A DNA stretch of 64,000 nt from contig JAGWMG010000002.1 of the NCBI GenBank assembly GCA_028871795.1, positions 248,001 through 312,000 of the forward strand, read 5' to 3'. This stretch comes from Alphaproteobacteria bacterium (GTDB lineage: Bacteria > Pseudomonadota > Alphaproteobacteria > Micropepsales > Micropepsaceae). Shown here one piece after another: positions 44,340 to 52,662 of the stretch (position 1 is the stretch's first letter; the number at the start of each line of letters is the position of its first letter). Under the pieces are notes generated by a model that was not told the origin of the DNA, searched no databases, and saw only the letters and a program-made list of their open reading frames with translations. The position numbers and the translations under genes were made by a program.

Positions 44340-47300
44340 CTATATCCGTCCCAGCAGATTGACCGTTCCGACCTGTTCCATGGCGCCGTTGGTGCCGCGC
44401 ACGAAATCGAAGTTGACGCCCAGCGTCCAGGTGTCGGTGGTGGCCGCGAGCGAGCCGCCGAGAACGAAATTGCCCTGCGAGGGATCGGGGCCGTTGATGG
44501 TGAACGTCGTTCCCGGACCGTATTTGCCGCCCGACAGATCGGCATAGGCGAACGCGGCTTTCAGGTTCACGGGATTGTTGAAGAAATCGTAGCGGAAGCC
44601 AGCGTGCGTTTCGGGCTGCAAGAAGAAGTCCCACAGATCGAGGTCGTAGCGCACGCTGCCGCCGAGGAAGGCGCGCAGCGATTTGGCGTAATAGGGCTGG
44701 ACCTTGAGATCGAATGCGTCGCCCACGGTGGCGGTTCCCGGATTCGTTTCGGTGTAGCCCTCTTCGCGCATCAAGAGGCCGTCGACGCTCAGCATCGGCG
44801 ACAGGGTGGTGGCGCCGTAGGCGAAGAGCGCGCCCGTCGTGAAGCCGCCCGAGATCAGCGTGCCGGCGTGTTTGTTGTCCGCCTCTCGCGTGAAGGTCGC
44901 GGAGGTGCCGTTCGCCACGATGGTCAGGTCGATCTTGCGCTTGCCATCGAAACGCCCGTAGCCGGCGTCGATCTTGCTGTCGAAGAACAGGCCTTTGCCG
45001 CGCCAGCTGGTGTAGCCGCTGAGGATGTACCACTCCTCGTTGGTGTGCGAATCGCGCACGATCTCGCCAACGTCGCCGCTGTAGAAGGTGAAAGCGCCGC
45101 CATACCAGCCGTATTTCGGGCTGCCGCCGTCGATTCCGAGCGCAAAGCCGAAGCCGTGATCCTTGTAGCCGGACAGCAGGCGGGTGCCGTCCGCCTGGAC
45201 GGCTCCCCGGCCGGGGTCCTTGAGCATCTGGAAAAATTCCTGGCCCCATAGCGTGGTGCCGCCCTCCACCTTGCCGTACAGGTTCAACATGCGCAGGCGG
45301 GCCGCGATCGCGCCCGTCGCCTGGTCGGTGATGGAAATGGCGATGGCGCGGCTGCCGCCCGTCACGTTGGGTGCGAAGGCGTTGTAGGCGGCCTGCGCCT
45401 CTTTCGCGTTGTGGACACCGTTGACAAGCGCCGAACCCAGCACGTCGTCCAGTCCAAGCGCGGTATTGGCGGCGTCGAATATCTGATAGCCGTAGCTGCC
45501 CTTCGCGAGGCCCAGCGTGGGATCGTCCTTGGTCTTGGGCACCACGGACAGCACGAGTTCGTCGGTGGCGCCGACGGGCGCCGTGCACCCGGGACTTGTG
45601 CCGAAGCATTGCAGGCTGGCCGAGGCGAACAGGAACGGCATGGTGCCGCCGTTGGCCACGGACGTGCTGATGGACGTGTTGTAGGTGGCCAGATCGGTCA
45701 CCCCCATGGAACCCTTCGGCGCAGTGACCAGCACGAAGTTGGTGGAGCCCTGCGGCACGAAGCTGTTGAAGGTGACGCCGAGATTGGCGTGGGCGGCGAT
45801 GCTTGCCGAATGGTCCGCCGCGATCGTCGCCAACCCGCTCTTGCTCAACGATTCCGAGACGCCCAGGCTGAGCGCGCCGTAGCTTTCGACAGTGAGATCG
45901 GTGGCGTAGAGCGGCGCCGTGGTGTTCTGCAAAACCAGTGTGCCGTACTGCTTGACGTCCACCGCCACGCCGGAGCCGGCGACGCTGGTGACGATGCCGG
46001 AGAGAGCGCCATAAGAGCCGATGGTGAGTTTGTCGCCGCCGGTCGCGGTGCCGGAGCCATAGCTGACATTGCCGGTCACGGTCGCATCCGGGCATATCCT
46101 TCCGGTGGCACATTGTGGTTGTAAACGTCCCGTGCCGTTGATGGTGAGGACCTGATTGTCGCCGGTGCCGAAATTGATATTGCCGAGGATCGTCGCGTTG
46201 CTGGCGGACGTGGACTGGTCGATGATGGAGACGCCCGCACCTGACGGCGTCGTCGTATTGCCGTGCAGATCGATGGCGACGGCGAGCTGGCTGTTGTTGT
46301 CCAGCGCCGACAGGCTGTTTCCGTTCGACACGCCCGCTTGCGCCAAGATCGCGCCGGTATTGTAAATGCTTGTCAGCGTGCCGGAGAGATCCTGGATGGC
46401 GACGGCCTGCAAGGCGTTGGTGAGGGTCTTGTCCGTGGTGGCCGCCCCGGCTTTGATCGTGCCCGAATTGAGGATCGATGGCAGCGAGCCGTTGGTGTTG
46501 ATGAGGATCGCGGTGGCGGTGCCGCCGCGCGTGCCGGAAACCGACGCCGAAATTACGCCGCCGCTGGCTGCGTTGGTGGCGTTGGTGTTCACCAACGACG
46601 CCTGATCGGTACCGTTCTTGGCCGCAAGGTTTTCGCCGATCATCGCGTAACCGTCGATGGCCAGCGCCGTGGCCGTATTGCCCTTGGCGACCGTGCCGGT
46701 GCTTCTGGCGGCCGCGCTGATGGTGCCGGAATTGTAGATGCCGCCGGTCAGTTGGGTCGGTAACGCGGAGGAGGCGCCGGCGATGTCGACAGCGCTGGTG
46801 TTGTAGCTGTCGTTTGCCAGATTGTTGGCGTTGGCCGTCTGCGCCGTCACGGTGCCGCGATTGTAGAAGCTGAAGCCCGGATCGTAGGTATCCCCATAGA
46901 CGCCGATCACCAGCGGCGCCGCCTGCGGAACCGTGGTATAAAGGCTGTTCACGGACGGCGAGATGAAGACGGTCGCCGCCCTGCCTTGCATCGCAACGGC
47001 GCCTGGCGCGACGGTCTGATCGTTCAAGAAGTTGGGGCCTAGAACCTCGATGCCGTTGCCGACGTTCGCGCCGATGGCCAGAGCCGAGCTGGCTTCCGGC
47101 TGCACGGCGGTGCTCTGCTTCAACTGCTGCTGCTGCGTGGTGGGCGTCGCCGCGCCGATGGTGGACAGATTGCCGCCGACCGTAAGGCTGCCGGTGACGC
47201 CCGTGCCTTGGATCGACATTCCCTGCGCGCCTGCGCCCTGGACGGCAAAAACCCCGCCGGAAGGGATCGAAACGTTGCCCTGGACCTGTCCCTCGACAAG

Positions 47301-47951
47301 CACTCCGACGAGAGCCGAAGCGGTCGTGCTCGTGGGCGTCGTCGGAGTCATGGAGAACGTCCCGCCCAGCGTCAGATTGCCCTTGAGGGTGGCGCCGCTG
47401 GCGATGAAAACGCCGCTGCTCTGGTCGCCGCTGATCGTGGTGGTCGAGGTGCTGTTGAAAATAATGTCACCGGTGAAGGTTCCGCTGGCGTTGGTGCTGT
47501 CGAGGAAGATGGCGTGTTTTCCGGTGCCGCTGCCCGAAAGGGTCAAAGTCGCCGCGCTATCCACATAGATGCCGGCGCCGTTGATCGTTGTGCCGGCCGC
47601 GTTCGCGAACGACAGGCCGCTGGCATTTGGATTCTTCGACACGTCAATCAGGATGCCGCTGGCCCCGCTCGCATCTTTGTTCGTGATGTTGCCGTCGTCG
47701 TACACATAGTTGCCGCTGTCGATGGTGATGGCGCCGATGTTGGCGGTGCTGATGTTGACGGCGCCACCGCTCTTGATGGTGATGTTGCCGGCATTCGGCG
47801 TACCGACGGCGGTGGTGATCGTCGACGTCGTCCACGCGGGGCCCGTGGTGAGGGCCGTGGAGGTGCTGGAGCTGACGGTCGTGTCGGCGAAGGCCGGCCC
47901 GGCGAGCAGTGCAGCCGTGGCGGCGGAAAGCATTAGGTAACGCTTGCTCAA
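44340..47951 (-). CDS. Large autotransporter adhesin-like protein
   Basis: This encodes 1203 residues from TTG 47951, chosen because AAGGGG lies 6 bases upstream. A signal peptide (LSAATAALLAGPAFA) precedes a long Gly/Thr/Ser/Asn-rich passenger (about 30-880), a beta-helix type with repeated NxGTIxA and TALAIDGYAMIG-like turns. The last 300 residues are an autotransporter beta-barrel (FGFALGIDGGSPKYGWYGGAFTFY, LISGGFTTGALFAYGATTLSP, QPYYAKSLRAFLGGSVRY) ending VNLLGRI, without the usual terminal aromatic residue. The passenger probably stays at the cell surface. No protease motif is evident, so adhesion or biofilm is a guess. Confidence 0.9.
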   Translation of the reverse strand: MSKRYLMLSAATAALLAGPAFADTTVSSSTSTALTTGPAWTTSTITTAVGTPNAGNITIKSGGAVNISTANIGAITIDSGNYVYDDGNITNKDASGASGILIDVSKNPNASGLSFANAAGTTINGAGIYVDSAATLTLSGSGTGKHAIFLDSTNASGTFTGDIIFNSTSTTTISGDQSSGVFIASGATLKGNLTLGGTFSMTPTTPTSTTASALVGVLVEGQVQGNVSIPSGGVFAVQGAGAQGMSIQGTGVTGSLTVGGNLSTIGAATPTTQQQQLKQSTAVQPEASSALAIGANVGNGIEVLGPNFLNDQTVAPGAVAMQGRAATVFISPSVNSLYTTVPQAAPLVIGVYGDTYDPGFSFYNRGTVTAQTANANNLANDSYNTSAVDIAGASSALPTQLTGGIYNSGTISAAARSTGTVAKGNTATALAIDGYAMIGENLAAKNGTDQASLVNTNATNAASGGVISASVSGTRGGTATAILINTNGSLPSILNSGTIKAGAATTDKTLTNALQAVAIQDLSGTLTSIYNTGAILAQAGVSNGNSLSALDNNSQLAVAIDLHGNTTTPSGAGVSIIDQSTSASNATILGNINFGTGDNQVLTINGTGRLQPQCATGRICPDATVTGNVSYGSGTATGGDKLTIGSYGALSGIVTSVAGSGVAVDVKQYGTLVLQNTTAPLYATDLTVESYGALSLGVSESLSKSGLATIAADHSASIAAHANLGVTFNSFVPQGSTNFVLVTAPKGSMGVTDLATYNTSISTSVANGGTMPFLFASASLQCFGTSPGCTAPVGATDELVLSVVPKTKDDPTLGLAKGSYGYQIFDAANTALGLDDVLGSALVNGVHNAKEAQAAYNAFAPNVTGGSRAIAISITDQATGAIAARLRMLNLYGKVEGGTTLWGQEFFQMLKDPGRGAVQADGTRLLSGYKDHGFGFALGIDGGSPKYGWYGGAFTFYSGDVGEIVRDSHTNEEWYILSGYTSWRGKGLFFDSKIDAGYGRFDGKRKIDLTIVANGTSATFTREADNKHAGTLISGGFTTGALFAYGATTLSPMLSVDGLLMREEGYTETNPGTATVGDAFDLKVQPYYAKSLRAFLGGSVRYDLDLWDFFLQPETHAGFRYDFFNNPVNLKAAFAYADLSGGKYGPGTTFTINGPDPSQGNFVLGGSLAATTDTWTLGVNFDFVRGTNGAMEQVGTVNLLGRI

Positions 47952-48127
47952 GTTCGACCCCTTCCGTCTTGGCGGTCCATGGGCGGGCAGGCGGGAGCCC
48001 GACCCCGGCATTAACCACTTGTCAGAGCCGCACGATTCCCCAGTTCGATCGGCGAGCCGGCACGACCATAACCAATTTTCGCCGCCTCACCTAGCGCCCG
48101 GGGCCGGCAAAGGCAAATTTCCGCTTT

Positions 48128-48142
48128 TTAATCAGGCGTTAG
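48128..48142. promoter_or_regulatory. CtrA-type box with one mismatch (TTAA-N7-TTAG)
   Basis: TTAA (48128-48131), seven bases, then TTAG (48139-48142). It lies 57 bases before the pentapeptide-repeat gene and about 180 bases before the autotransporter start. One mismatch to TTAA-N7-TTAA; such a site could occur by chance, so support is weak without expression or ChIP data. Confidence 0.35.
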
Positions 48143-48198
48143 GCGGCTCGGCCGAGAATGGCCAGGCAGATTATTAACGCCCCGGTCGCAAACCATCC

Positions 48199-49479
48199 AT
48201 GAGCGCATCCGAACGCAGAAGCTTCGCCAAGCTCACGCAGAAGGACGCTTCCGCCGCCGCGGCGCGCCACGAATTGCTCTATTCGGGGCGGATGGGCGGC
48301 GCGCGCGCCGTTTTCGCCTTTTGCGATCTGAGCGGCCTCGACCTTTCGGGCCGCAACCTGGCCGATGCGGATTTCACCGGCGCGATCATGGAGGAAGCCA
48401 ATCTGGCCGGGGCGCGGATGGATTCGGCGAGCTTCTTCGGCGCCGACCTCAGGCGCGCGAATCTGGCGCACGCCAGCCTGCGCCGCGGCGATTTGCGCGG
48501 CGTGTGCCTGCGCGGGGCGAACCTGATCGGCGCCGACCTCTACGAGGCGGATTTGCGCGAAGGCACCATCGCCGAAAAAGATAAGTACGGAAACCTGCGC
48601 ATCCTGCAGCACGATGTCGGCCCGTCCGAACTGCCCGCCGCGTTCTTGAATTCCGCCAACCTCGAGCGCGCCAAGATGAACGGCGTGATGGCGTCGCAAG
48701 CCGATTTCACCGACGCCATGATGAAGGGCTGCCGCTTGTTGCGCGCCAATCTGCGCCAGGCGCGGCTGGCGGGTGCCAATCTCGAGAACGCGGATCTCAC
48801 GGGCTGCAATCTCACGGGCGCGAGTCTGGTGGGCGCGATCTTGGTGGGCGCCTGCATGGAGTTGGCGGTGACCGACGGCGCCGATTTTTCGAAAGCCCTG
48901 ACCGGCGAAGCCGCGGGCCGGCAACCGAAGCAACTCGCCGTCCCCCTCGACGAAATGCTGGAAGCGCATGTGCGCTGGGTGGAGACCGATGGGCACGAGG
49001 GCAAGCCCGCCGATCTTTCCGGCATGGACTTGCGCGAGGCGGCGACGCTCGGCCGCCAGCGGCTGACGGCCTTGATCGCGCCCGATGCCGTTTTCTACGG
49101 CCTCGATCTCGAAGGCGTGTCGCTGCAAGGCAGCAACCTGCAGGGCGCCGATCTGAGAAGCGTGCGGCTGGTGGGCGCGGATTTGCGCGGCGTCAATATG
49201 ATGGGCGCCAAACTGAATTACGCCGATCTGCGCGACGCCAAGCTCGGCCCGCTGATGATTTCCGATGCCCGCCTGCTGCCCGCGCGTCTCGACGGCGTGA
49301 CGGCGCGCTATGCAGATTTTCGCGGCGCCGATCTGAGGCGCGCCAGTCTCGTCGGCGGCGCTCTGGCTTATGCCAATTTCATCGACGCCCATCTGCGCGA
49401 CGCCGACACCCAGGACGCCGATCTCACCGGCGCCAAGCTTCCCGCCACGTTCGCCGAAAGCGCCATCGCCGCGGGCTGA
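48199..49479 (+). CDS. Pentapeptide-repeat protein
   Basis: This encodes 426 residues. Runs of A(D/N)LxX repeats (for example CDLSGLDLSGRNLADADFTGA, FFGADLRRANLAHASLRRGDLRG, ANLENADLTGCNLTGASL and a third block after residue 300) form right-handed quadrilateral beta-helices. Two non-repeat stretches interrupt it: residues 120-150 and a helical segment at 235-285 (AVPLDEMLEAHVRWVETDG...). No catalytic domain is present. In other proteins this fold shields DNA gyrase or binds partners; here the partner is unknown. No signal peptide, so it is cytosolic. A CtrA-type box lies upstream. Confidence 0.9.
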   Translation: MSASERRSFAKLTQKDASAAAARHELLYSGRMGGARAVFAFCDLSGLDLSGRNLADADFTGAIMEEANLAGARMDSASFFGADLRRANLAHASLRRGDLRGVCLRGANLIGADLYEADLREGTIAEKDKYGNLRILQHDVGPSELPAAFLNSANLERAKMNGVMASQADFTDAMMKGCRLLRANLRQARLAGANLENADLTGCNLTGASLVGAILVGACMELAVTDGADFSKALTGEAAGRQPKQLAVPLDEMLEAHVRWVETDGHEGKPADLSGMDLREAATLGRQRLTALIAPDAVFYGLDLEGVSLQGSNLQGADLRSVRLVGADLRGVNMMGAKLNYADLRDAKLGPLMISDARLLPARLDGVTARYADFRGADLRRASLVGGALAYANFIDAHLRDADTQDADLTGAKLPATFAESAIAAG

Positions 49480-49516
49480 TCGCCCGTGCGCCGCAGGCAA
49501 ATCGGCTTCGGCCCCG

Positions 49517-50005
49517 CTATTTGCCCTGATTCCTTTCGTGAACGTAGTGGTCGAAATGGCGAAGCGAGTCGCGCCAGATCTTGAATTCGTCGTTCAACAA
49601 TTCGTACGTGCCGCCCGGTGTCAGATCGACGTCGTATTCGAGCCATGGATCGTTGACGTCGTCGGCATAGGCGCGGACCCAGCGGTTCTTGGCGGTCCAG
49701 TCGTTCAACAACTGGGCGCTGAACGAACCCTTGGTGTCGTAGCCGGTCGAGAATTGCAGCGATCCGCAGCGCTCGTTCTTGCAGTCGTAGAAATAAATGT
49801 GGAAATTCGCGCCTTCGGCCGAGCTGTAGATGTTGCGCGTGCCGTCCTTCGACGCCTGGAATTGCGCCTGGTAGCCCGCGTCCTGCAGCCATCTCGCGAC
49901 CTCTTTGACCGTCATGCCGTTGGCCGGCAAGTCGTTCGCCGAAGCAGCGTTCGGCGCCAGACAAAGCGCCAACACGGCTGCACCGATCATGTATGCGTGT
50001 TTCAT
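49517..50005 (-). CDS. Secreted YbjN-domain protein
   Basis: This encodes 162 residues from ATG 50005, with GGGGGCGGA upstream. A signal peptide (HAYMIGAAVLALCLAPNAASA) is followed by a YbjN-like fold: MTVKEVARWLQDAGYQAQFQ, FHIYFYDCKNERCGSLQFSTG and LLNDWTAKNRWVRAYAD. YbjN proteins have a T3SS-chaperone-like alpha/beta fold; exported copies are frequent in alphaproteobacteria. The cysteine pair in DCKNERCGS may form a disulfide. Function unknown. The gene is convergent with the pentapeptide gene. Confidence 0.82.
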   Translation of the reverse strand: MKHAYMIGAAVLALCLAPNAASANDLPANGMTVKEVARWLQDAGYQAQFQASKDGTRNIYSSAEGANFHIYFYDCKNERCGSLQFSTGYDTKGSFSAQLLNDWTAKNRWVRAYADDVNDPWLEYDVDLTPGGTYELLNDEFKIWRDSLRHFDHYVHERNQGK

Positions 50006-50087
50006 CGTCCGCCCCCAAGGGTGTGTGACCGTCCGCCAGATTAGCACTTTGCGGACTCCCCGTCAGCCTCCCGGCGCGCGGGCCCCG

Positions 50088-51023
50088 CTAGCGCCGCGCC
50101 GCCACCGGCTCGTCCTCGCGCGCGACGGGCGTGCGCGAGCGGATGAACTGGCCGAGCCGCTGCAGGCTGACGCGGGCTTCCGGCACATGGGCGTTCGCCT
50201 GGAAGACGTGCTGCATGCCGTCGTAGATCTCGACGCTGACGGGCACGCCCGCGTCCGCCGCGCGGTCGCCGAGCCTGGAGGCGTCGTCGCGGAGCATTTC
50301 CAGGCTGCCGGCATGGACCATGATCGGCGGAAAATCCTTGAAGCTGGCGAACGCCGGCGAGGCGTATTGATCGCTCGGATTGGTGCGCTTCAGATAATGG
50401 CGGGCGCTGACGAAAAGCAGTTCCCAGGACTGCGCCATGTCGGTCTTGGCGTTCTGCAGCACGCTCCAGCCCGACAACGACAGATCGGCCCAGGGTGACA
50501 TCGCCACGCAGGCCGCCGGCATCGGCAAGCCGGCGTTGCGGATCGCCAGCAGCACCGAGAAGGCGAGCCCGCCGCCGGCGCCGTTGCCGCCCAGCACCAT
50601 CGACTGCGGCGCGATTCCCCGGCCCAGCAGTTGCCGGTAGGCGTCGATGCCGTCGCGAACCGCCGCCGGAAAGGCGTATTCCGGCGCCAGGCGGTAGGCG
50701 GCCGAAAAGGCGCTGGCCTCGGCGGCATGGGCGAGCTTGGCGACCAGCGGGCGGTGGGATTCGGGCGAGCCGGAGATGTAGCCGCCGCCGTGGAAATACA
50801 GGATCAGCCGCCCCGGCGAGGAGGCTCCCGTGCGCACCCATTCGCCTTTGACCGGACCGAGCGCTGTCGGTTCGACCACCGCATCGCGCGGCACCGGGCC
50901 GAAGCGGTCGGACAGATAGGAGTATTGCCGGCGCAATTCGGCAATGTCGGTCACCGCGTCGGTCGCCTGCGGTTTCGCCATGTGCGAGACGCGGGTGAAA
51001 AAGGCGCTTTGCCAGCTAGGCAT
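50088..51023 (-). CDS. HSL-type alpha/beta hydrolase, nucleophile serine replaced by glycine
   Basis: This encodes 311 residues. The oxyanion-hole motif FHGGGY (77-82), the acid D246/D247 (GSLEMLRDDASRL) and the base H272 (YDGMQHVFQ) of the hormone-sensitive-lipase family are all in place. The nucleophile elbow should read GDSAGG but reads GNGAGG (146-151), so the catalytic serine has become Gly148. The rest looks intact and unbroken, so it is either a dead enzyme kept for binding or a recently inactivated one. Cytosolic. The next element on the left is its neighbour's terminator, so it is monocistronic. Confidence 0.88.
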   Translation of the reverse strand: MPSWQSAFFTRVSHMAKPQATDAVTDIAELRRQYSYLSDRFGPVPRDAVVEPTALGPVKGEWVRTGASSPGRLILYFHGGGYISGSPESHRPLVAKLAHAAEASAFSAAYRLAPEYAFPAAVRDGIDAYRQLLGRGIAPQSMVLGGNGAGGGLAFSVLLAIRNAGLPMPAACVAMSPWADLSLSGWSVLQNAKTDMAQSWELLFVSARHYLKRTNPSDQYASPAFASFKDFPPIMVHAGSLEMLRDDASRLGDRAADAGVPVSVEIYDGMQHVFQANAHVPEARVSLQRLGQFIRSRTPVAREDEPVAARR

Positions 51024-51091
51024 CTCGGGCCTCGGAAGTCGGAAATCTGAAGTCAGAATTTAGAGTATAGCAGGTCGACAAAACAAAGAAG

Positions 51092-51120
51092 AAGAGCCGG
51101 GAAGGATGTTCCCGGCTCTT
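51092..51120 (-). terminator. Rho-independent terminator of hsp20
   Basis: A perfect 12-bp stem (AAGAGCCGGGAA with its complement, 51092-51120) with a 5-base loop. On the minus strand it is followed by TTCTTTGTTTTG. It lies 33 bases after the hsp20 stop. Confidence 0.85.
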
Positions 51121-51153
51121 CCGACTTCCGATTTCCGTTTTCCGGGCCGGCGG

Positions 51154-51612
51154 TTACGCCGCCTTCACGGAACCTTCGATGGTCTTCACGCGCGCAGCGT
51201 TGATCGCGATCCGGCGAGGCTTCTTCTCTTCGGGGATCAGCCGCTCCAGGTCGATGTGGAGTAGGCCGTTCTCCAGCCTGGCGCCCTGCACTTCCACATG
51301 CTCGGCGAGCTGGAAGCGGCGCTCGAAGGTGCGTCCCGCGATGCCCTGGTAGAGGAAATCCTTGCCTTCGGACTTGTCGGATTCCTCGCGCTTGCCGGTC
51401 ACCGTCAGCACGCCTTCGCGCACCTCGATGGCGAGGTCCTTCTCGGCGAAGCCGGCGACGGCGACGCTGATGCGGTAATGCGTCTCGTCGGAGCGCTCGA
51501 TGTTGTAGGGCGGATAGCCTTGGGCCTGCTCGGCATAGCTGTCGACCAGATCGAACAGACGGTCGAAGCCGACGGTCGAACGGAACAGAGGGGAAAAGTC
51601 GAATGCACGCAT
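51154..51612 (-). CDS. Small heat-shock protein (Hsp20/IbpA type)
   Basis: This encodes 152 residues from ATG 51612, with AGGAGG seven bases upstream. The alpha-crystallin domain shows NIERSDETHYRISVAVAGF, LTVTGKREE, FLYQGIAGRTFERRFQL, and LENGLLHIDLERLIPEEKKPRRI, closing with the IxI-type IAI motif. The N-terminus is the short IbpA-type arm (MRAFDFSPLFRSTVGFDRLFD). It holds denatured proteins in a refoldable state. Its promoter matches the RpoH consensus and its leader folds into three hairpins that bury the ribosome site, so both heat-shock transcription and heat-opened translation are likely. Confidence 0.95.
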   Translation of the reverse strand: MRAFDFSPLFRSTVGFDRLFDLVDSYAEQAQGYPPYNIERSDETHYRISVAVAGFAEKDLAIEVREGVLTVTGKREESDKSEGKDFLYQGIAGRTFERRFQLAEHVEVQGARLENGLLHIDLERLIPEEKKPRRIAINAARVKTIEGSVKAA

Positions 51613-51615
51613 GGT

Positions 51616-51699
51616 CAAACCTCCTAGAAGCGTTTGGGTTATGGTCCTGCCTTGCGGCCAGGACCGTTTTCCTTGCCGGGAGCCTTCCGGCCTCCCGGC
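51616..51699 (-). promoter_or_regulatory. ROSE-like RNA thermometer in the hsp20 leader
   Basis: The transcript begins near 51699. Hairpin I: GCCGGGA/TCCCGGC with a bulged G and GCC-GGAA-GGC top (51675-51699). Hairpin II: GGTCCT/AGGACC with a bulged G and GCC-GCAA-GGC top (51643-51665). Hairpin III: CAAAC/GTTTG, a bulged G, then CTT/GAG closing loop CTAG (51616-51636), which covers the AGGAGG. A bulged G opposite the ribosome site is the hallmark of ROSE elements. Structure is drawn by eye. Confidence 0.6.
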
Positions 51700-51705
51700 T
51701 CCCCT

Positions 51706-51735
51706 TAGATGGGGAGTGGAAACCGCGGATTCAAG
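51706..51735 (-). promoter_or_regulatory. RpoH (sigma-32) promoter of hsp20
   Basis: On the minus strand CTTGAA (51735-51730), 15 bases, then CCCCATCTA (51714-51706). This is close to the sigma-32 consensus CTTGAA-N(12-15)-CCCCATNT. The -35 box overlaps the stop codon of the upstream membrane-protein gene. Confidence 0.75.
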
Positions 51736-52135
51736 GGGATCGCCACCCCAACAGGTGCCACAGCCCTAGCCCCCACAGCAGGGCCAGCACGCAATAGGCG
51801 AAGGCGTCCATCTGAGCGGGGGTGAAATTGAGACCGGTGACATCCTTGACCAGGGTGAGCAGCCATTGGCCCTCTTCCCGGCTGTTGGGATCGCGCCAGC
51901 CCCCGGTGCGCAGCCAGGCTTCCAGGTTGTTGAGCACACAGGCGTTCTTGTTCACCAGCCAATGCAGCGCCACGGCAGGCAGGAACAGGAGATAGAAAAC
52001 CAGCGCCCCGGGGATCGCCCAGCCGGCGACGATATAGATCATAACGGCGACGTGCAGGTAAAAGCAGGTCTTGCCCAGCAGGTCGCGCGGCGGCGCGGCA
52101 ACGTCGGCAGCGTCCTCGTCCGGTGCGACGGTCAT
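51731..52135 (-). CDS. Small integral membrane protein, unknown
   Basis: This encodes 134 residues from ATG 52135. Three hydrophobic segments are visible: TCFYLHVAVMIYIVAGWAIPGALVFYLLFLPAVALHW and, at the end, AYCVLALLWGLGLWHLL. The short motif HWLVNKNACVLNNLEAWLRTG suggests a conserved family with a His-Trp and a Cys near the second helix, but I cannot name it. The gene's stop overlaps the -35 box of the hsp20 promoter. Function unknown. Confidence 0.6.
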   Translation of the reverse strand: MTVAPDEDAADVAAPPRDLLGKTCFYLHVAVMIYIVAGWAIPGALVFYLLFLPAVALHWLVNKNACVLNNLEAWLRTGGWRDPNSREEGQWLLTLVKDVTGLNFTPAQMDAFAYCVLALLWGLGLWHLLGWRSP

Positions 52136-52268
52136 GCGTCTCAATTCCCTGCCCCGCGGTCAAGCTTAGCCCACCATGACTGTTGTCACAAAGGCTGACA
52201 AATGCTCAATTAAGCTTGTTTCGCGGCGGGCCCGCCGCCAGCGGAAACTCTTAGCGGGAAGGATGTCC

Positions 52269-52592
52269 ATGAGCACGCCACAGGTACAGCAGATCATCAG
52301 CGAAATGGGCAAGCGGCTGGGGGCCAATTCCGGACTGGGCGGCACGCTCAAGTTCGATTTCGGCGACCCCGGCAGCATCTATATCGACGGCAAGTCGTCG
52401 CCGAACGCGGTGGCCGACGGCGCCGGCAAGGCCGCGGACTGCACCATCACGGTGACTCTCGAAACCTTCGAGAAGATGATCAAGGGCGAACTCGACGGCA
52501 CCTCGGCCTTCATGCAGGGCAAGCTGCGCGTGGCCGGCGACATGGGTCTGGCGATGAAGCTCGGCCCCATCCTGCAAAAAGCCCGCGGATAA
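52269..52592 (+). CDS. SCP2 sterol-binding family protein
   Basis: This encodes 107 residues from ATG 52269, with GGAAGG seven bases upstream. The SCP2 fold is recognisable from TLKFDFGDPGSIYIDGKSS, DCTITVTLETFEKMIKGELDGTSAFMQGKLRVAGDMGLAMKLGPIL. SCP2 domains bind acyl chains or sterol-like lipids. Alone and cytosolic, it is likely a lipid carrier or chaperone. An alpha/beta hydrolase frame begins within 2 bases of its stop in another frame, so the two may be translationally coupled. Confidence 0.93.
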   Translation: MSTPQVQQIISEMGKRLGANSGLGGTLKFDFGDPGSIYIDGKSSPNAVADGAGKAADCTITVTLETFEKMIKGELDGTSAFMQGKLRVAGDMGLAMKLGPILQKARG

Positions 52593-52662
52593 GATCGCGC
52601 CAACGCTCTCCTTTACCCCCCGCTACATCACCGCCCGCGACGGCACGCGGCTGCGCACGGGC

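Noticed and set aside
51035-51142. Short GGAAGTC/GGAAATC-like repeats flanking the hsp20 terminator
   Set aside because: The copies are few and degenerate. They look like a decayed intergenic repeat rather than a functional element.
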